From Caulobacter sp. UNC279MFTsu5.1 (lineage in GTDB: Bacteria > Pseudomonadota > Alphaproteobacteria > Caulobacterales > Caulobacteraceae), in assembly GCF_900114015.1 (NCBI RefSeq), contig NZ_FORN01000030.1, positions 1 to 64,000 on the forward strand: a DNA stretch of 64,000 bases, given 5' to 3'. The position numbers were made by a program, and so were the translations under genes. The notes under the pieces were generated by a model, which saw only the letters and a program-made list of their open reading frames with translations, had not been told where the DNA came from and made no database searches. The first letter of the stretch is position 1; every line of letters begins with the position of its first letter. Of this stretch, positions 1 to 7,792 are shown in pieces.

Positions 1-1
1 G

Positions 2-24
2 CCGGACGACGTCCGGAGTTCTTT
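2..24 (+). terminator. Hairpin, possible terminator of an upstream gene
   Basis: A perfect 6-bp hairpin (CCGGAC, loop GAC, GTCCGG) is followed by AGTTCTTT. It may end a gene lying before the window. The T-run is weak, so this is only a candidate. Confidence 0.3.
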
Positions 25-75
25 GATAAATACCGTTTCGACGAAGCCGATCGCTCCGCGCGGTCGTTTTCCGCC

Positions 76-242
76 AGCGTCCGGTGGGCAGCCCTGTTGA
101 GGCTTAGCCGGACCCGGTCTCGATCCCTTTCGGGAGAAACCAGACGCCGGGGGCGCGGGCCTATGGGCAATTCACACGCTTTGTCCCCGGTCGACGCCGA
201 CGGCGGGCGGGCTCCCCAACGATGGAAGGCCCCGGACACGCT
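76..242 (+). ncRNA. Candidate structured RNA, possibly 6S-like (SsrS)
   Basis: There is no convincing ORF in the first 629 bases. The 5' string AGCGTCCGG (76-84) pairs with CCGGACACGCT (232-242) with a two-base bulge, closing a domain of about 167 nt. Inside are a small CCC-TTTC-GGG hairpin near 126-136 and unpaired GC-rich flanks. The size and the long closing stem around a large bubble fit bacterial 6S RNA, and a GGGC..CCTGTTGAGG..AGCC string resembles the 5' side of the 6S central bubble. The strand is assumed. I cannot run a covariance model, so the identity is inference. Confidence 0.3.
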
Positions 243-423
243 GGAGTAACCCCCTCCAGCCCAGTCCCGCTCGATCGCCCCCCGCCGCCGCATCGGTCGC
301 TGGCCATGCGCCCTTTCCCTGCGTCGAGGTGAGTAAAGGATACGGCCGGCCCGAGAGGGTGCGGGGATTAAAGTTTTAGCGCTGGGATTTCAGCGGCTTG
401 GTCGTCGCATTGACGGGGACACG

Positions 424-591
424 CACGCCTATGGGTTCACCGCCAAATAGCTGTCATCCCGGACAAGCCCGGCGAAGCCGGGCGCGGATCCGGGAGCGCC
501 GCAAGCGCCGCGTTCACGCCCCGGTCCCGGATCTTCGCGCTAGGCGCTCGTCCGGGATGACAGTCGTATTTGGGCATATGTGATAGCCCTG
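424..591 (-). repeat. Palindromic mobile repeat, copy 1 (inverted relative to copy 2)
   Basis: The core 453-561 begins GTCATCCCGG and ends CCGGGATGAC. Internal segments such as GATCCGGGACCGGGGCGTGAA (read on the minus strand) match the copies at 25860-25969 and 55454-55554. The outer flanks also match copy 2: the minus strand reads CAGGGC, CATATG, GCCCAAATACGAC, core, then GGCGGTGAACCCATA. It is therefore an extended element of about 165 bp. The left boundary is not sharp. It is non-coding. Confidence 0.7.
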
Positions 592-629
592 CGGCGCCCT
601 CCCGGCGTCTCGGGCCGCCCATCGTCGAT

Positions 630-1082
630 CTAGTTCGCCTTCACCAGATAGCAGTTGAGCTGGTCGTTGGAGTCAGCCTTGTAGGCTTTCATCGAGGTGA
701 AGCCGTAGGCGTTCCACGCCCAAACGTCCGGGGGAGCGGTCTTTTCCAGCACCACCACCTTGTAAAGGCAGCTCTTGGGGGAGCCGATGAACCGATAGGT
801 CCATAGGGTGGCTCCGCCTTTGTGGCGACGCTCCACCAGGGTGTAGGCCGAGGCGGGGCAGGGACTGAATGGGGTCTTCCAGCTCATCCGCTTGGGAGTG
901 ATCTTCAACAGGCCGCCACAGGCGCGTCCGGTGCCCTCGAAGACGCCCAACTGGACACGCGGCTCGCTAGGCGGCGAAGCGGCGGCCGGTGTCTGCGCGG
1001 GCTTGTTGGGCGCCCTGGCGAGAGCCGCGGGGGGAGCGCACAGCAGCAGGGCGAGCAAGAGGAAGCGGGACAGGGGTTTCAT
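630..1082 (-). CDS. Small exported Cys-containing protein, candidate partner of the upstream muramidase
   Basis: Hypothetical protein of 150 residues. The start at 1082 is chosen because its ATG overlaps the TGA of the upstream gene (ATGA), which implies translational coupling. The N-terminus (MKPLSRFLLLALLLCAPPAALARA) is a typical Sec signal peptide, so the product is periplasmic or outer-membrane associated. The mature part is Pro/Ala-rich at first, then contains four Cys (ACGG, SPCPAS, KSCLY, LNCYL) that could form two disulfides. I recognise no family. Encoded directly after a lysozyme-like enzyme, it could be a periplasmic inhibitor or immunity protein; this is inference. Confidence 0.75.
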   Translation of the reverse strand: MKPLSRFLLLALLLCAPPAALARAPNKPAQTPAAASPPSEPRVQLGVFEGTGRACGGLLKITPKRMSWKTPFSPCPASAYTLVERRHKGGATLWTYRFIGSPKSCLYKVVVLEKTAPPDVWAWNAYGFTSMKAYKADSNDQLNCYLVKAN

Positions 1083-1807
1083 TTGATCTTCCCCAGGCAA
1101 TAGGCCAGCTTTTCGGCGTAACGTGGGTCGCCAGCGTTGTAGAGCTTGGCCACGGCGGCATTGTCGAGCGACTTGAAGCCGGCGATCATTTTCGTGGTCG
1201 TGGCTTTTTGCACTTTGAGGGCTCGACCGATCTTCAGCGGCTTGTGCTGGTCCATCTCGCTCTGGAGACCGGGATTGAGCCAGTAGAGGTGGCCCACCGT
1301 CGAGCCGGTGCGCGTGGCGATGCGAGCGATGCTGTCACCGGCGGCGACCTTGTACTCTGTGATCGGGGCATTGGGATTCCAGACATCGTCGTACTTGAAG
1401 TTGGCGGCGCGCATCAGCAGGTAGCCGACGCCCGCCTGGATGTTCTTCATCGGGTCGGCGACGACGTTCCGAACCGTCAGGTCGCTGGCGATGTCGCTGG
1501 GCATGATCAGCTCGCCGCCCTCCTTGCCGCCCAGCAGGGCGGCTAGTCCCGGGTCGCCCTGTTTGCCGATCTGCATCGGCTGAGTCGTCCAGGCCCGAGC
1601 GGTGGGACCGCCGGACTCGGTCCACAGCATCGCCTTGATCAGCCTCCAGTCCAGGGCGGTGAACCCCGGGGCGGACTTCAGATGGGCGTTGTACTTGTCG
1701 ACCGTGCTCTTGATCGCTGCGTCATAGCCGTGCCAGGCCGGATTGTTGTCCGCCGTGTCGATCGTGTCCTTCCACAGCTGGAAGGAGGTCTTCGGGGGCA
1801 ACGGCAT
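1079..1807 (-). CDS. Lytic transglycosylase-like protein with C-terminal LysM-like region
   Basis: 242 residues from the ATG at 1807. An in-frame ATG at 1900 would add 31 residues that do not look like a signal peptide. Residues around ALDWRLIKAMLWTESGG carry the helix-Glu pattern of SLT/lysozyme-like transglycosylases, followed by a PMQIGKQGDPGL string and a GVGYLLMRAANF segment typical of that fold. After about residue 135, EYKVAAGDSIARIATRTG resembles a LysM repeat. No Sec or Tat signal is seen, which is odd for a murein hydrolase and suggests delivery by another route or a cytoplasm-stored effector. The next gene downstream, overlapping by ATGA, encodes an exported small protein. Confidence 0.8.
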   Translation of the reverse strand: MPLPPKTSFQLWKDTIDTADNNPAWHGYDAAIKSTVDKYNAHLKSAPGFTALDWRLIKAMLWTESGGPTARAWTTQPMQIGKQGDPGLAALLGGKEGGELIMPSDIASDLTVRNVVADPMKNIQAGVGYLLMRAANFKYDDVWNPNAPITEYKVAAGDSIARIATRTGSTVGHLYWLNPGLQSEMDQHKPLKIGRALKVQKATTTKMIAGFKSLDNAAVAKLYNAGDPRYAEKLAYCLGKIK

Positions 1808-1922
1808 GCGACGCTCACGGGTAAGCAGCAACGCGGGCGGGGGCGCGCCCAGGCAGAGCAACTTGGGATGGAATCCGGATTTCGTCCAGGCGCGCGCCAT
1901 CGCCTGGCGGAGCGCCCATACG

Positions 1923-1961
1923 AAAAATCCCGGAGCGGCCTTTCGGGCCGTCCGGGATTTT
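1923..1961 (-). terminator. Rho-independent terminator after gcrA
   Basis: A strong stem (AAATCCCGGA at 1925-1934 pairs with TCCGGGATTT at 1951-1960) encloses a GGCC-tttc-GGGCC hairpin. It is A/T flanked on both sides, so it can work in both directions. It lies 20 nt beyond the gcrA stop codon on the minus strand. Confidence 0.8.
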
Positions 1962-1983
1962 CGTTCCGTCGTGGGACGCAGCG

Positions 1984-2502
1984 CTAAATGTAGCGGCGCA
2001 GCGAGCGGGCCAGTTCGGTGGCGCCGGCCTTCTTCTTGGTCTGCTGCGGCTGGTAGGCGATGCGGGCGTGCTCGCCGCAATAGGGGCCTTCCGATGAGCG
2101 GCGGCCGCAGAAGGTGAAGCCGTCGGTCGACGGATCGCCGATCGGCCACTTGCACATGTGGGCGCCCAGGGTCAGCACGGTGGCCGAGCCCGGCTCCTCG
2201 GCGCGGAACGCCGGGACCGACGGCTGCTGGGCCACGGCCGGCAGCGCCGCCGGCTCGGCCGCGATCACCCGGCGCGGGGCCGAGGGCATCGTCGTGGCGG
2301 CCGGACGCGCCGGACGCGGGGCCTTGAAGGCCGGGCGCGCCGGTTGCGACGGCGCGGCGCGGCCCGACAGGCCCAGGCGGTGCACCTTGCCGATCACGGC
2401 GTTGCGCGTGACGCCGCCTAGCTGTTTGGCGATCTGACTGGCGGACAGGCCGTCCAGCCAGAGCTTCTTCAAGGTGGTGACCCGTTCGTCAGTCCAGCTC
2501 AT
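1984..2502 (-). CDS. gcrA: GcrA cell cycle regulator
   Basis: 172 residues, the usual GcrA length. The N-terminus MSWTDERVTTLKKLWLDG..SASQIAKQLGG.VTRNAVIGKVHRLGLSGR is the GcrA helix-turn-helix. A Pro/Ala-rich linker follows. The C-terminal block (MCKWPIGDPSTDGFTFCGR, then GPYCGEHARIAYQP) is the conserved region that contacts domain 2 of sigma-70. In Caulobacter, GcrA binds sigma-70 holoenzyme and activates promoters carrying CcrM-methylated GANTC sites, controlling S-phase genes. A strong terminator follows the gene and GANTC sites lie upstream. Confidence 0.96.
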   Translation of the reverse strand: MSWTDERVTTLKKLWLDGLSASQIAKQLGGVTRNAVIGKVHRLGLSGRAAPSQPARPAFKAPRPARPAATTMPSAPRRVIAAEPAALPAVAQQPSVPAFRAEEPGSATVLTLGAHMCKWPIGDPSTDGFTFCGRRSSEGPYCGEHARIAYQPQQTKKKAGATELARSLRRYI

Positions 2503-2716
2503 GACCCATCTCCGCCTAAAAAAGAGTCCGGAACGGGTTTCCCCGACTCGCCTCGGCCTCTACATCTGGTGTACGGACGACCCCGCCGGTCGCTCGCCTA
2601 CCAGATAGTGTAAAGAATGCGTTAAAACACACAATAGGCGCCATCCGGTCTGTCCACAGAAACAACATATTGATTCTACCGGAGCGCCGCTTGCGCCGGC
2701 CCCGTCTCGGGCGCAC
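2503..2716 (-). promoter_or_regulatory. gcrA upstream region with GANTC, DnaA-like and CtrA-like sites
   Basis: This divergent intergenic region holds three GANTC methylation sites (GAGTC 2524-2528, GACTC 2545-2549, GATTC 2672-2676). A 7-of-9 DnaA-box match (CTGTCCACA, 2650-2658) and a TTAA at 2622-2625, read on the minus strand as TTTTAACGCAT, resemble a DnaA box and a CtrA half-site. From general knowledge gcrA transcription is repressed by CtrA and promoted by DnaA. The site calls are visual and no transcription start is assigned. Confidence 0.45.
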
Positions 2717-2755
2717 ATGCGCAGCACGTACCGAGACCCCCAGGACCCCAGGCCC

Positions 2756-3577
2756 ATGAAAGACGTGACGGCTTCCGTCATCCCCCCGCAGCCGCGCGAC
2801 TATCACGGCTGGAACTGGAGCGGGTTCTTCACCCTCTATCAGCGCGAGATCCGCCGCTTCTGGAAGGTGGGCACCCAGACGGTCGCCGCCCCGGTGGTGA
2901 CGACCCTGCTCTACATGCTGGTGTTCGTGGTGGCGGTGGGTGGAAGCCGCCCGGCGGTCGGCGGCGTGACCTTCGGCCATTTCGTGGCCCCGGGCCTGAT
3001 CATGATGGCCATCCTCAACAACGCCTTCGCCAATTCGTCCTCGTCGCTGATCCAGGCCAAGATGATGGGCCTGACGCCGGACTTCCTGACCCCGCCGCTG
3101 TCGCCGCTGGAGCAGGTGGCGGCCTTCGGCCTGGGGGCGGCGACGCGCGGCATCGTCGTTGGGGCGGTGACCGCCCTGGTGATCGGCGTGCTGCCGGGCG
3201 CCGGCCTTTCGGTCGCGCACCTGTGGGCGATCGTCTATTTCGCGGTTGGCGCCTCGATCATCCTGGGCCTGGCCGGCGTGCTGGCCGGCCTGTGGTCCGA
3301 GAAGTTCGATCAGTTGGCGGCGGTGACCAATTTCGTGATCATGCCCATGACCTTCCTGTCGGGCACCTTCTACCTGGTCGACCGCCTGCCCGAGCCGTTC
3401 CGCTCGGCCAGCCACTTCAACCCGTTCTTCTACCTGATCGACGGCTTCCGCTACGGCTTCATCGGCCATGCCGACGGCTCGGTGGCGATCGGCGTCGCGG
3501 TGACCGCGGCCCTGTCGGTGGGGCTGTTCCTGTGGTGCTGGTGGCTGTTCCGGACGGGGTACCGGCTGAAGAGCTAG
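2756..3577 (+). CDS. ABC-2 type transporter permease
   Basis: 273 residues from the ATG at 2756; an ATG at 2717 would add 13 residues. The WSGFFTLYQREIRRFWKVGTQTVAAPVVTTLLYMLVF opening and FNPFFYLIDGFRYGFIG near the C-terminus are the signatures of the YadH/ABC-2 permease family, with about six membrane segments. Such permeases pair with an ABC ATPase (YadG type), but no ATPase gene lies on either side here, so the partner must be encoded elsewhere. It is divergent from gcrA. The substrate is unknown. Confidence 0.88.
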   Translation: MKDVTASVIPPQPRDYHGWNWSGFFTLYQREIRRFWKVGTQTVAAPVVTTLLYMLVFVVAVGGSRPAVGGVTFGHFVAPGLIMMAILNNAFANSSSSLIQAKMMGLTPDFLTPPLSPLEQVAAFGLGAATRGIVVGAVTALVIGVLPGAGLSVAHLWAIVYFAVGASIILGLAGVLAGLWSEKFDQLAAVTNFVIMPMTFLSGTFYLVDRLPEPFRSASHFNPFFYLIDGFRYGFIGHADGSVAIGVAVTAALSVGLFLWCWWLFRTGYRLKS

Positions 3578-3596
3578 GTCAAGCCCTGAGCGGCGT

Positions 3597-4007
3597 TCAG
3601 GGAACCCCCTTCACCAGCACCTCCACATCCTTGGTCGGCCCGCCGTTGATCACGGGAATGGATGTGTCGTTGATGAACCGCAACTGGCCGTCGACCTCGA
3701 CCCGGGCCGAGACGGCGATGCGGGCGCTCGGCGGGATCTGGGCGGGGTCATAGCCCAGCGAAAAGGCGACCGGCGGGGTTTGGGCCGGGATCACGGCTTC
3801 GGAAATGACCCTGGCCGGGGCGTCGGCCAGGCTGACGTCCTGCAGGCGCACGATCACCTTGGTCTGGGGCGGCAGCATCAGCCGCTCGCGCCAGAGCACC
3901 TGGCCGGTGACGGCCGCGCTGGACGGTCCCGTGGCGGGCGCGGACGGCGCGCCGGCGCATCCGGCCAGCAGCGTCAGGGAAAGAAGGGCGGGTGCGAAGG
4001 GTTTCAT
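3597..4007 (-). CDS. YbaY/YscW-type lipoprotein
   Basis: 136 residues from the ATG at 4007, preceded by AGGAG at the right distance. The signal peptide ends in a lipobox (LAGC), so the protein is a lipid-anchored outer- or inner-membrane lipoprotein. The mature domain (VTGQVLWRERLMLPPQTKVIVRLQDVSLADAPARVISE) matches the YbaY family beta-sandwich, also seen in the YscW pilotin group. Convergent with the ABC permease gene, with a gap of 19 nt. Role not known. Confidence 0.85.
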   Translation of the reverse strand: MKPFAPALLSLTLLAGCAGAPSAPATGPSSAAVTGQVLWRERLMLPPQTKVIVRLQDVSLADAPARVISEAVIPAQTPPVAFSLGYDPAQIPPSARIAVSARVEVDGQLRFINDTSIPVINGGPTKDVEVLVKGVP

Positions 4008-4144
4008 GGCCGTCTCCTGAACACGCATCCCCCGCCTCCAGGGGTAAGGCGCGACCGCGGCGAATTCAACCGGGAGGTTCGCCGATGGGACCGCAAACAG
4101 TGTGGCTCAACCGTCTCTGACACCCAAAATTCACGGCCGGTTTG

Positions 4145-4230
4145 TTGACAGGGCGGACTTACACGCCGACAACGCTGGGCCTTCCGGTCCCCGTGCTTCC
4201 AGCACGGGGGCTTCTTTCCTTTTTGGGAGG
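4145..4230 (+). promoter_or_regulatory. argD leader with terminator-like hairpin before the ribosome site
   Basis: TTGACA (4145-4150) is a plausible -35 box. Downstream, CCCCGTGCT (4189-4197), loop TCC, AGCACGGGG (4201-4209) forms a perfect 9-bp stem followed by the pyrimidine run CTTCTTTCCTTTTT. The Shine-Dalgarno sequence GGGAGG (4225-4230) follows at once. An intrinsic terminator-like hairpin between promoter and ribosome site suggests attenuation. No obvious leader peptide was found. Confidence 0.45.
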
Positions 4231-4235
4231 TCGTC

Positions 4236-5450
4236 TTGAGCACGTCGACGTCGTCTAACCCCGCGCAACACCACATCATGGGCGTCTACAATCGCGCCCC
4301 GCTGGCGTTCGAGCGAGGCCGAGGCGCGCGCCTGTTCGCGACCACCGGCGAGGAATATCTGGACTGCGTGGCGGGCATCGCCACCTGCGGCCTGGGCCAC
4401 GCCCACCCGGTGCTGGTCGACGCGCTGAAGACCCAGGGCGAGAAGCTCTGGCACGTCTCCAACATCTACACGATCCCCGAGCAGGAAGCGCTGGCCGACC
4501 GGCTGTGCGCGGCCACCTTCGCCGACGTGGCGTTCTTCACCAACTCGGGCACCGAGGCGATCGAGTGCGCCCTGAAGGCCGCCCGCCGCTACCACGTGGT
4601 CAACGGCCAGCCCGAGCGGGTCGACATCATCGGCTTCGACGGCTCGTTCCACGGCCGCTCGTACGCGGCGGTCAACGCCTCGGGCAACGCCGGCTACCTG
4701 GACGGCTTCGGGCCGCGCCTGCCGGGCTACATCCAGCTGCCGTTCGGCGACTGGGACACGCTGAAGGCCGCCCTCGGCCCGACCACGGCCGGGGTGATCA
4801 TCGAGCCGGTGCAGGGCGAGGGCGGGGCGCGCGCCCTGACCGACGCCCAGCTCGACGAGCTGCGCCAGATCACCCGCGAGGCCGGCGTCCTGCTGATCCT
4901 CGACGAGGTGCAGAGCGGCATGGGCCGGACCGGCAAGCTGTTCGCCCACGAGTGGGCCAGCGACGCCGCGCCCGACATCATGTGCGTGGCCAAGGCCCTG
5001 GGCGGCGGCTTCCCGGTCGGCGCCTGCCTGGCCACCGCCGAGGCGGCCAAGGGCATGCAGCCGGGCACGCACGGCTCGACCTACGGCGGCAACCCGCTGG
5101 CCATGGCCGTGGGCAAGGCGGCGTTCGACACGATCAACACCGACGAGATCCTCGACAACGTCAAGACCGTGGCCGGCTTCTTCACCCAGCAGCTGAACGG
5201 CCTGAAGGACCGCTTCCCGGACATCATCGTCGACATCCGCGGCAAGGGCCTGCTGATCGGCGTCAAGGTCGTGCCGAACAATCGCGAGTTCATGGTCCTG
5301 GCCCGCGACCAGAAGCTGCTGATCGCCGGCGGCGGCGACAACTGCGTGCGCCTGCTGCCGCCGCTGAACCTGACCGTCGAGGAAGCGTCCGAGGCCATCG
5401 CCAAGCTCGAAAAGGCCTGCGAGGCCGCCCGGGCCAAGGCGGCGGCCTAA
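4236..5450 (+). CDS. argD: Acetylornithine/succinyldiaminopimelate aminotransferase
   Basis: 404 residues, a typical class III aminotransferase length. The start is TTG at 4236, supported by GGGAGG six bases upstream; there is no ATG at the conserved N-terminus. Visible motifs are [18 protein letters not shown] (PLP phosphate contact), the [15 protein letters not shown] block with the PLP-binding Asp, and the Schiff-base Lys in [14 protein letters not shown]. The enzyme transaminates N-acetylglutamate semialdehyde with glutamate in arginine synthesis, in the cytoplasm, and in many bacteria also serves lysine synthesis. It lies 71 nt upstream of argF, forming an arginine operon. Confidence 0.96.
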   Translation: MSTSTSSNPAQHHIMGVYNRAPLAFERGRGARLFATTGEEYLDCVAGIATCGLGHAHPVLVDALKTQGEKLWHVSNIYTIPEQEALADRLCAATFADVAFFTNSGTEAIECALKAARRYHVVNGQPERVDIIGFDGSFHGRSYAAVNASGNAGYLDGFGPRLPGYIQLPFGDWDTLKAALGPTTAGVIIEPVQGEGGARALTDAQLDELRQITREAGVLLILDEVQSGMGRTGKLFAHEWASDAAPDIMCVAKALGGGFPVGACLATAEAAKGMQPGTHGSTYGGNPLAMAVGKAAFDTINTDEILDNVKTVAGFFTQQLNGLKDRFPDIIVDIRGKGLLIGVKVVPNNREFMVLARDQKLLIAGGGDNCVRLLPPLNLTVEEASEAIAKLEKACEAARAKAAA

Positions 5451-5474
5451 GCCTCCGGCTCACCTAATAAGAAA

Positions 5475-5506
5475 CCGCCCGCCCCGGTCTCGGCCGAGGC
5501 GGGCGG
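5475..5506 (+). terminator. GC hairpin between argD and argF
   Basis: CCGCCCGCC (5475-5483) pairs with GGCGGGCGG (5498-5506). No T-run follows, so it may be a pausing or mRNA-stabilising stem rather than a terminator. The argF ribosome site lies just after it. Confidence 0.4.
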
Positions 5507-5521
5507 GCAGGGGGATTTGCA

Positions 5522-6457
5522 ATGACTCAGCCCAGACACTTCATCGACCTGTGGAAGCTGGACGGCCCCACGCTGCGGGCCCTGCTGGAGGACGCCAAGG
5601 CCCGCAAGGCCGCCCGCGCCGGCTGGCCCAAGGGCCGCGTCGACGCCGACGCCCCGGCCAAGGACCGCGTGCTGGCGATGATCTTCCAGAAGAACTCGAC
5701 CCGCACCCGCTTCTCGTTCGACGCGGCGATCCGCCAGCTGGGCGGCGACGCGATCATCTCGACCTCGGCCGACATGCAGCTGGGCCGCGGCGAGACCATC
5801 GAGGACACCGCCAAGGTGCTGTCGCGGATGGTCGACGCGGTGATGATCCGCGCCAACAGCCACGCCGACGTCGAGCGCTTCGCCCAGGTCTCGACCGTGC
5901 CGGTGATCAACGGCCTGACCGACAAGAGCCACCCGTGCCAGATCATGGCCGACCTGCTGACCATCGAGGAGCACCGCGGCGACGTCGGCGGCAAGACCAT
6001 CGCCTGGGTCGGCGACGGCAACAATGTCTGCTCCAGCTTCATCCACGCCGCGCCGCTGCTGGGCTTCAAGCTGAACATCGCCTGCCCGGCGGTCTACCAC
6101 CCCGACCTGGTCGACCTGGCCCGCGCCCAGGAGCTGCAGGGCCAGATCACCATGACCGACGACCCGCGCGCGGCCGTGCGCGGCGCCGACGTGGTGGTGG
6201 CCGACACCTGGGTGTCGATGGGCGACACCGATCACGACGAGCGCCTGGCGGCCCTGGAGCCCTACCAGGTCGACGACGCCCTGATGGACCTGTCGGCCCC
6301 CGACGGCGTCTTCCTGCACTGCCTGCCCGCCCACCGCGGCGAGGAGGTCACCGACAGCGTGCTGGACGGCCCGCGCTCGCTGGCCTGGGACGAGGCGGAG
6401 AACCGCATCCACGCCCAGAAGTCGGTGCTGGCCTGGTGCTTCGGGGCGATCGGCTAG
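5522..6457 (+). CDS. argF: Ornithine carbamoyltransferase
   Basis: 311 residues. The carbamoyl-phosphate motif [11 protein letters not shown] lies near residue 58, [14 protein letters not shown] near 138 binds carbamoyl phosphate, and the ornithine loop [11 protein letters not shown] lies near 265. The ATG at 5522 follows a GGGGGA ribosome site. The enzyme joins carbamoyl phosphate to ornithine to give citrulline in cytoplasmic arginine synthesis. It follows argD and its stop codon directly abuts the start of the next gene (TAG ATG). Confidence 0.97.
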   Translation: MTQPRHFIDLWKLDGPTLRALLEDAKARKAARAGWPKGRVDADAPAKDRVLAMIFQKNSTRTRFSFDAAIRQLGGDAIISTSADMQLGRGETIEDTAKVLSRMVDAVMIRANSHADVERFAQVSTVPVINGLTDKSHPCQIMADLLTIEEHRGDVGGKTIAWVGDGNNVCSSFIHAAPLLGFKLNIACPAVYHPDLVDLARAQELQGQITMTDDPRAAVRGADVVVADTWVSMGDTDHDERLAALEPYQVDDALMDLSAPDGVFLHCLPAHRGEEVTDSVLDGPRSLAWDEAENRIHAQKSVLAWCFGAIG

Positions 6458-6697
6458 ATGTCGAAGATCGAGTTCAACAAGCAGAAGCGCGACGCCTTGC
6501 TCGACAAGTTGACGCGCTATCTGGACCGTGAACTCGACTGCGAGGCCAGCCCGCTGCAGGCCGGGTTCCTGCTGGACTTCATCTCCGAGCAGATGGGGCC
6601 GTACTATTACAATCAAGGCGTCCAGGACGCCCAGCAGCTGTTCCGCGACAAGCTGGAAGACGCCGTCTACGAGATCGAGAAGCCGTTCGTGGATTGA
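6458..6697 (+). CDS. DUF2164 family protein
   Basis: 79 residues beginning at the base after the argF stop, so it is almost certainly co-translated. The sequence ([20 protein letters not shown], then [19 protein letters not shown]) fits the DUF2164 family of small helical cytoplasmic proteins. No function is established. The link to arginine genes is positional only. Confidence 0.85.
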   Translation: MSKIEFNKQKRDALLDKLTRYLDRELDCEASPLQAGFLLDFISEQMGPYYYNQGVQDAQQLFRDKLEDAVYEIEKPFVD

Positions 6698-6709
6698 CGG
6701 CCTTCCCAC

Positions 6710-6812
6710 TTGCCCCCACCTGGCGGCTTCGCCGCCTGTCCGCCCCCATGGGGGGCGGAGCGCTCTTCCCCCTCTGGGGGAAGACGACCGCGAAGCGGTC
6801 CGTAGGGGGCAA
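6710..6812. repeat. Multi-hairpin intergenic repeat
   Basis: The element starts TTGCCCCC and ends GGGGGCAA (inverted termini). Between them sit four consecutive hairpins: GGCGGC-TTC-GCCGCC, GCCCCC-AT-GGGGGC, TTCCCCC-TCT-GGGGGAA and GACCGC-GAA-GCGGTC. It lies between a DUF2164 gene and hslO. The regular architecture marks it as a dispersed palindromic repeat; only one copy is in this window. Confidence 0.6.
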
Positions 6813-6866
6813 ATGCGCCAACGCACCCTCTCGCAATTTTCGCCGAACCGCCTATCTAACCGCCCC

Positions 6867-7787
6867 ATGACCGACATCGCCGCCCAGACCGCCTTCGACG
6901 CCGCCCCCGATGACCTCGTTTCCGCCTTCCAGATCGAGGGCCTGCCGGTGCGCGGCCGGGCCGTGCGCCTGGGCGCGGCGGTCGACGAGGTGCTGACCCG
7001 CCACGACTATCCCGAGCCGGTCGCCAACCTGCTGGGCGAGGCCTGCGCCCTGGCGGCCCTGGTCGGCTCCAGCCTGAAGTTCGAGGGGCGGCTGATCGTC
7101 CAGGCCCAGGGCGACGGCCCGGTGCGCTATGTCGTGGTCGACTACGACACCACTGGCGCCTTGCGCGGCTATTGCCGGTTCGACCCGCAGGAAGTTGCGG
7201 CCGTCTCCGAAGGCTTCGCGCGGCCCGGGGCCCGCACCCTGCTGGGCGGCGGCACCTTCGTGATGACCGTCGACCAGGGTCCGGACATGGACCGCTACCA
7301 GGGCATCACCCCGATCGAGGGCGAGACCCTGGCCCTGTGCGCCGAGCAGTACTTCGCCCAGTCCGAGCAGACCCCCACCCGGGTGCGCCTGGCGGTCGGC
7401 CAGGCCGACACGGGCGAGGGCCTCAAGTGGCGGGCCGGGGGCATCCTGATCCAGGCCATCGCCGGCGACGAGAGCCGCGGCGAGACCCAGGAGGCCTGGA
7501 CCCACGTCCAGGCCCTGTTCGAGACCACCGGCGAGGACGAGCTGATCGACCCGACCGTGCCGACCACCACCCTGCTGTGGCGGCTGTTCAACGAGGACGG
7601 CGTGCGCCTGCTGGAGGAAAAGCCGCTGCGCGCCTTCTGCCGCTGCTCGGAAGACCGCATCGGCGCGGTGCTGGGCTCGTTCACGGCCGAGGAAGTGGCC
7701 GAGATGATCGAGCCCGACGGCAAGATCCACGTGACCTGCGAATACTGCTCGCGGGTCTATGCGCTGGAGCCGACGACGGGCGTCTAG
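6867..7787 (+). CDS. hslO: Hsp33 redox-regulated chaperone
   Basis: 306 residues from the ATG at 6867, where similarity to Hsp33 begins. The C-terminal zinc-binding redox switch is present as FCRCSEDRI and then [10 protein letters not shown] (Cys-X-Cys and Cys-X2-Cys). Under oxidative stress these cysteines lose zinc, form disulfides and activate holdase activity in the cytoplasm. It lies downstream of argD-argF-DUF2164 on the same strand, with a multi-hairpin repeat between. Confidence 0.95.
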   Translation: MTDIAAQTAFDAAPDDLVSAFQIEGLPVRGRAVRLGAAVDEVLTRHDYPEPVANLLGEACALAALVGSSLKFEGRLIVQAQGDGPVRYVVVDYDTTGALRGYCRFDPQEVAAVSEGFARPGARTLLGGGTFVMTVDQGPDMDRYQGITPIEGETLALCAEQYFAQSEQTPTRVRLAVGQADTGEGLKWRAGGILIQAIAGDESRGETQEAWTHVQALFETTGEDELIDPTVPTTTLLWRLFNEDGVRLLEEKPLRAFCRCSEDRIGAVLGSFTAEEVAEMIEPDGKIHVTCEYCSRVYALEPTTGV

Positions 7788-7792
7788 AGCCG

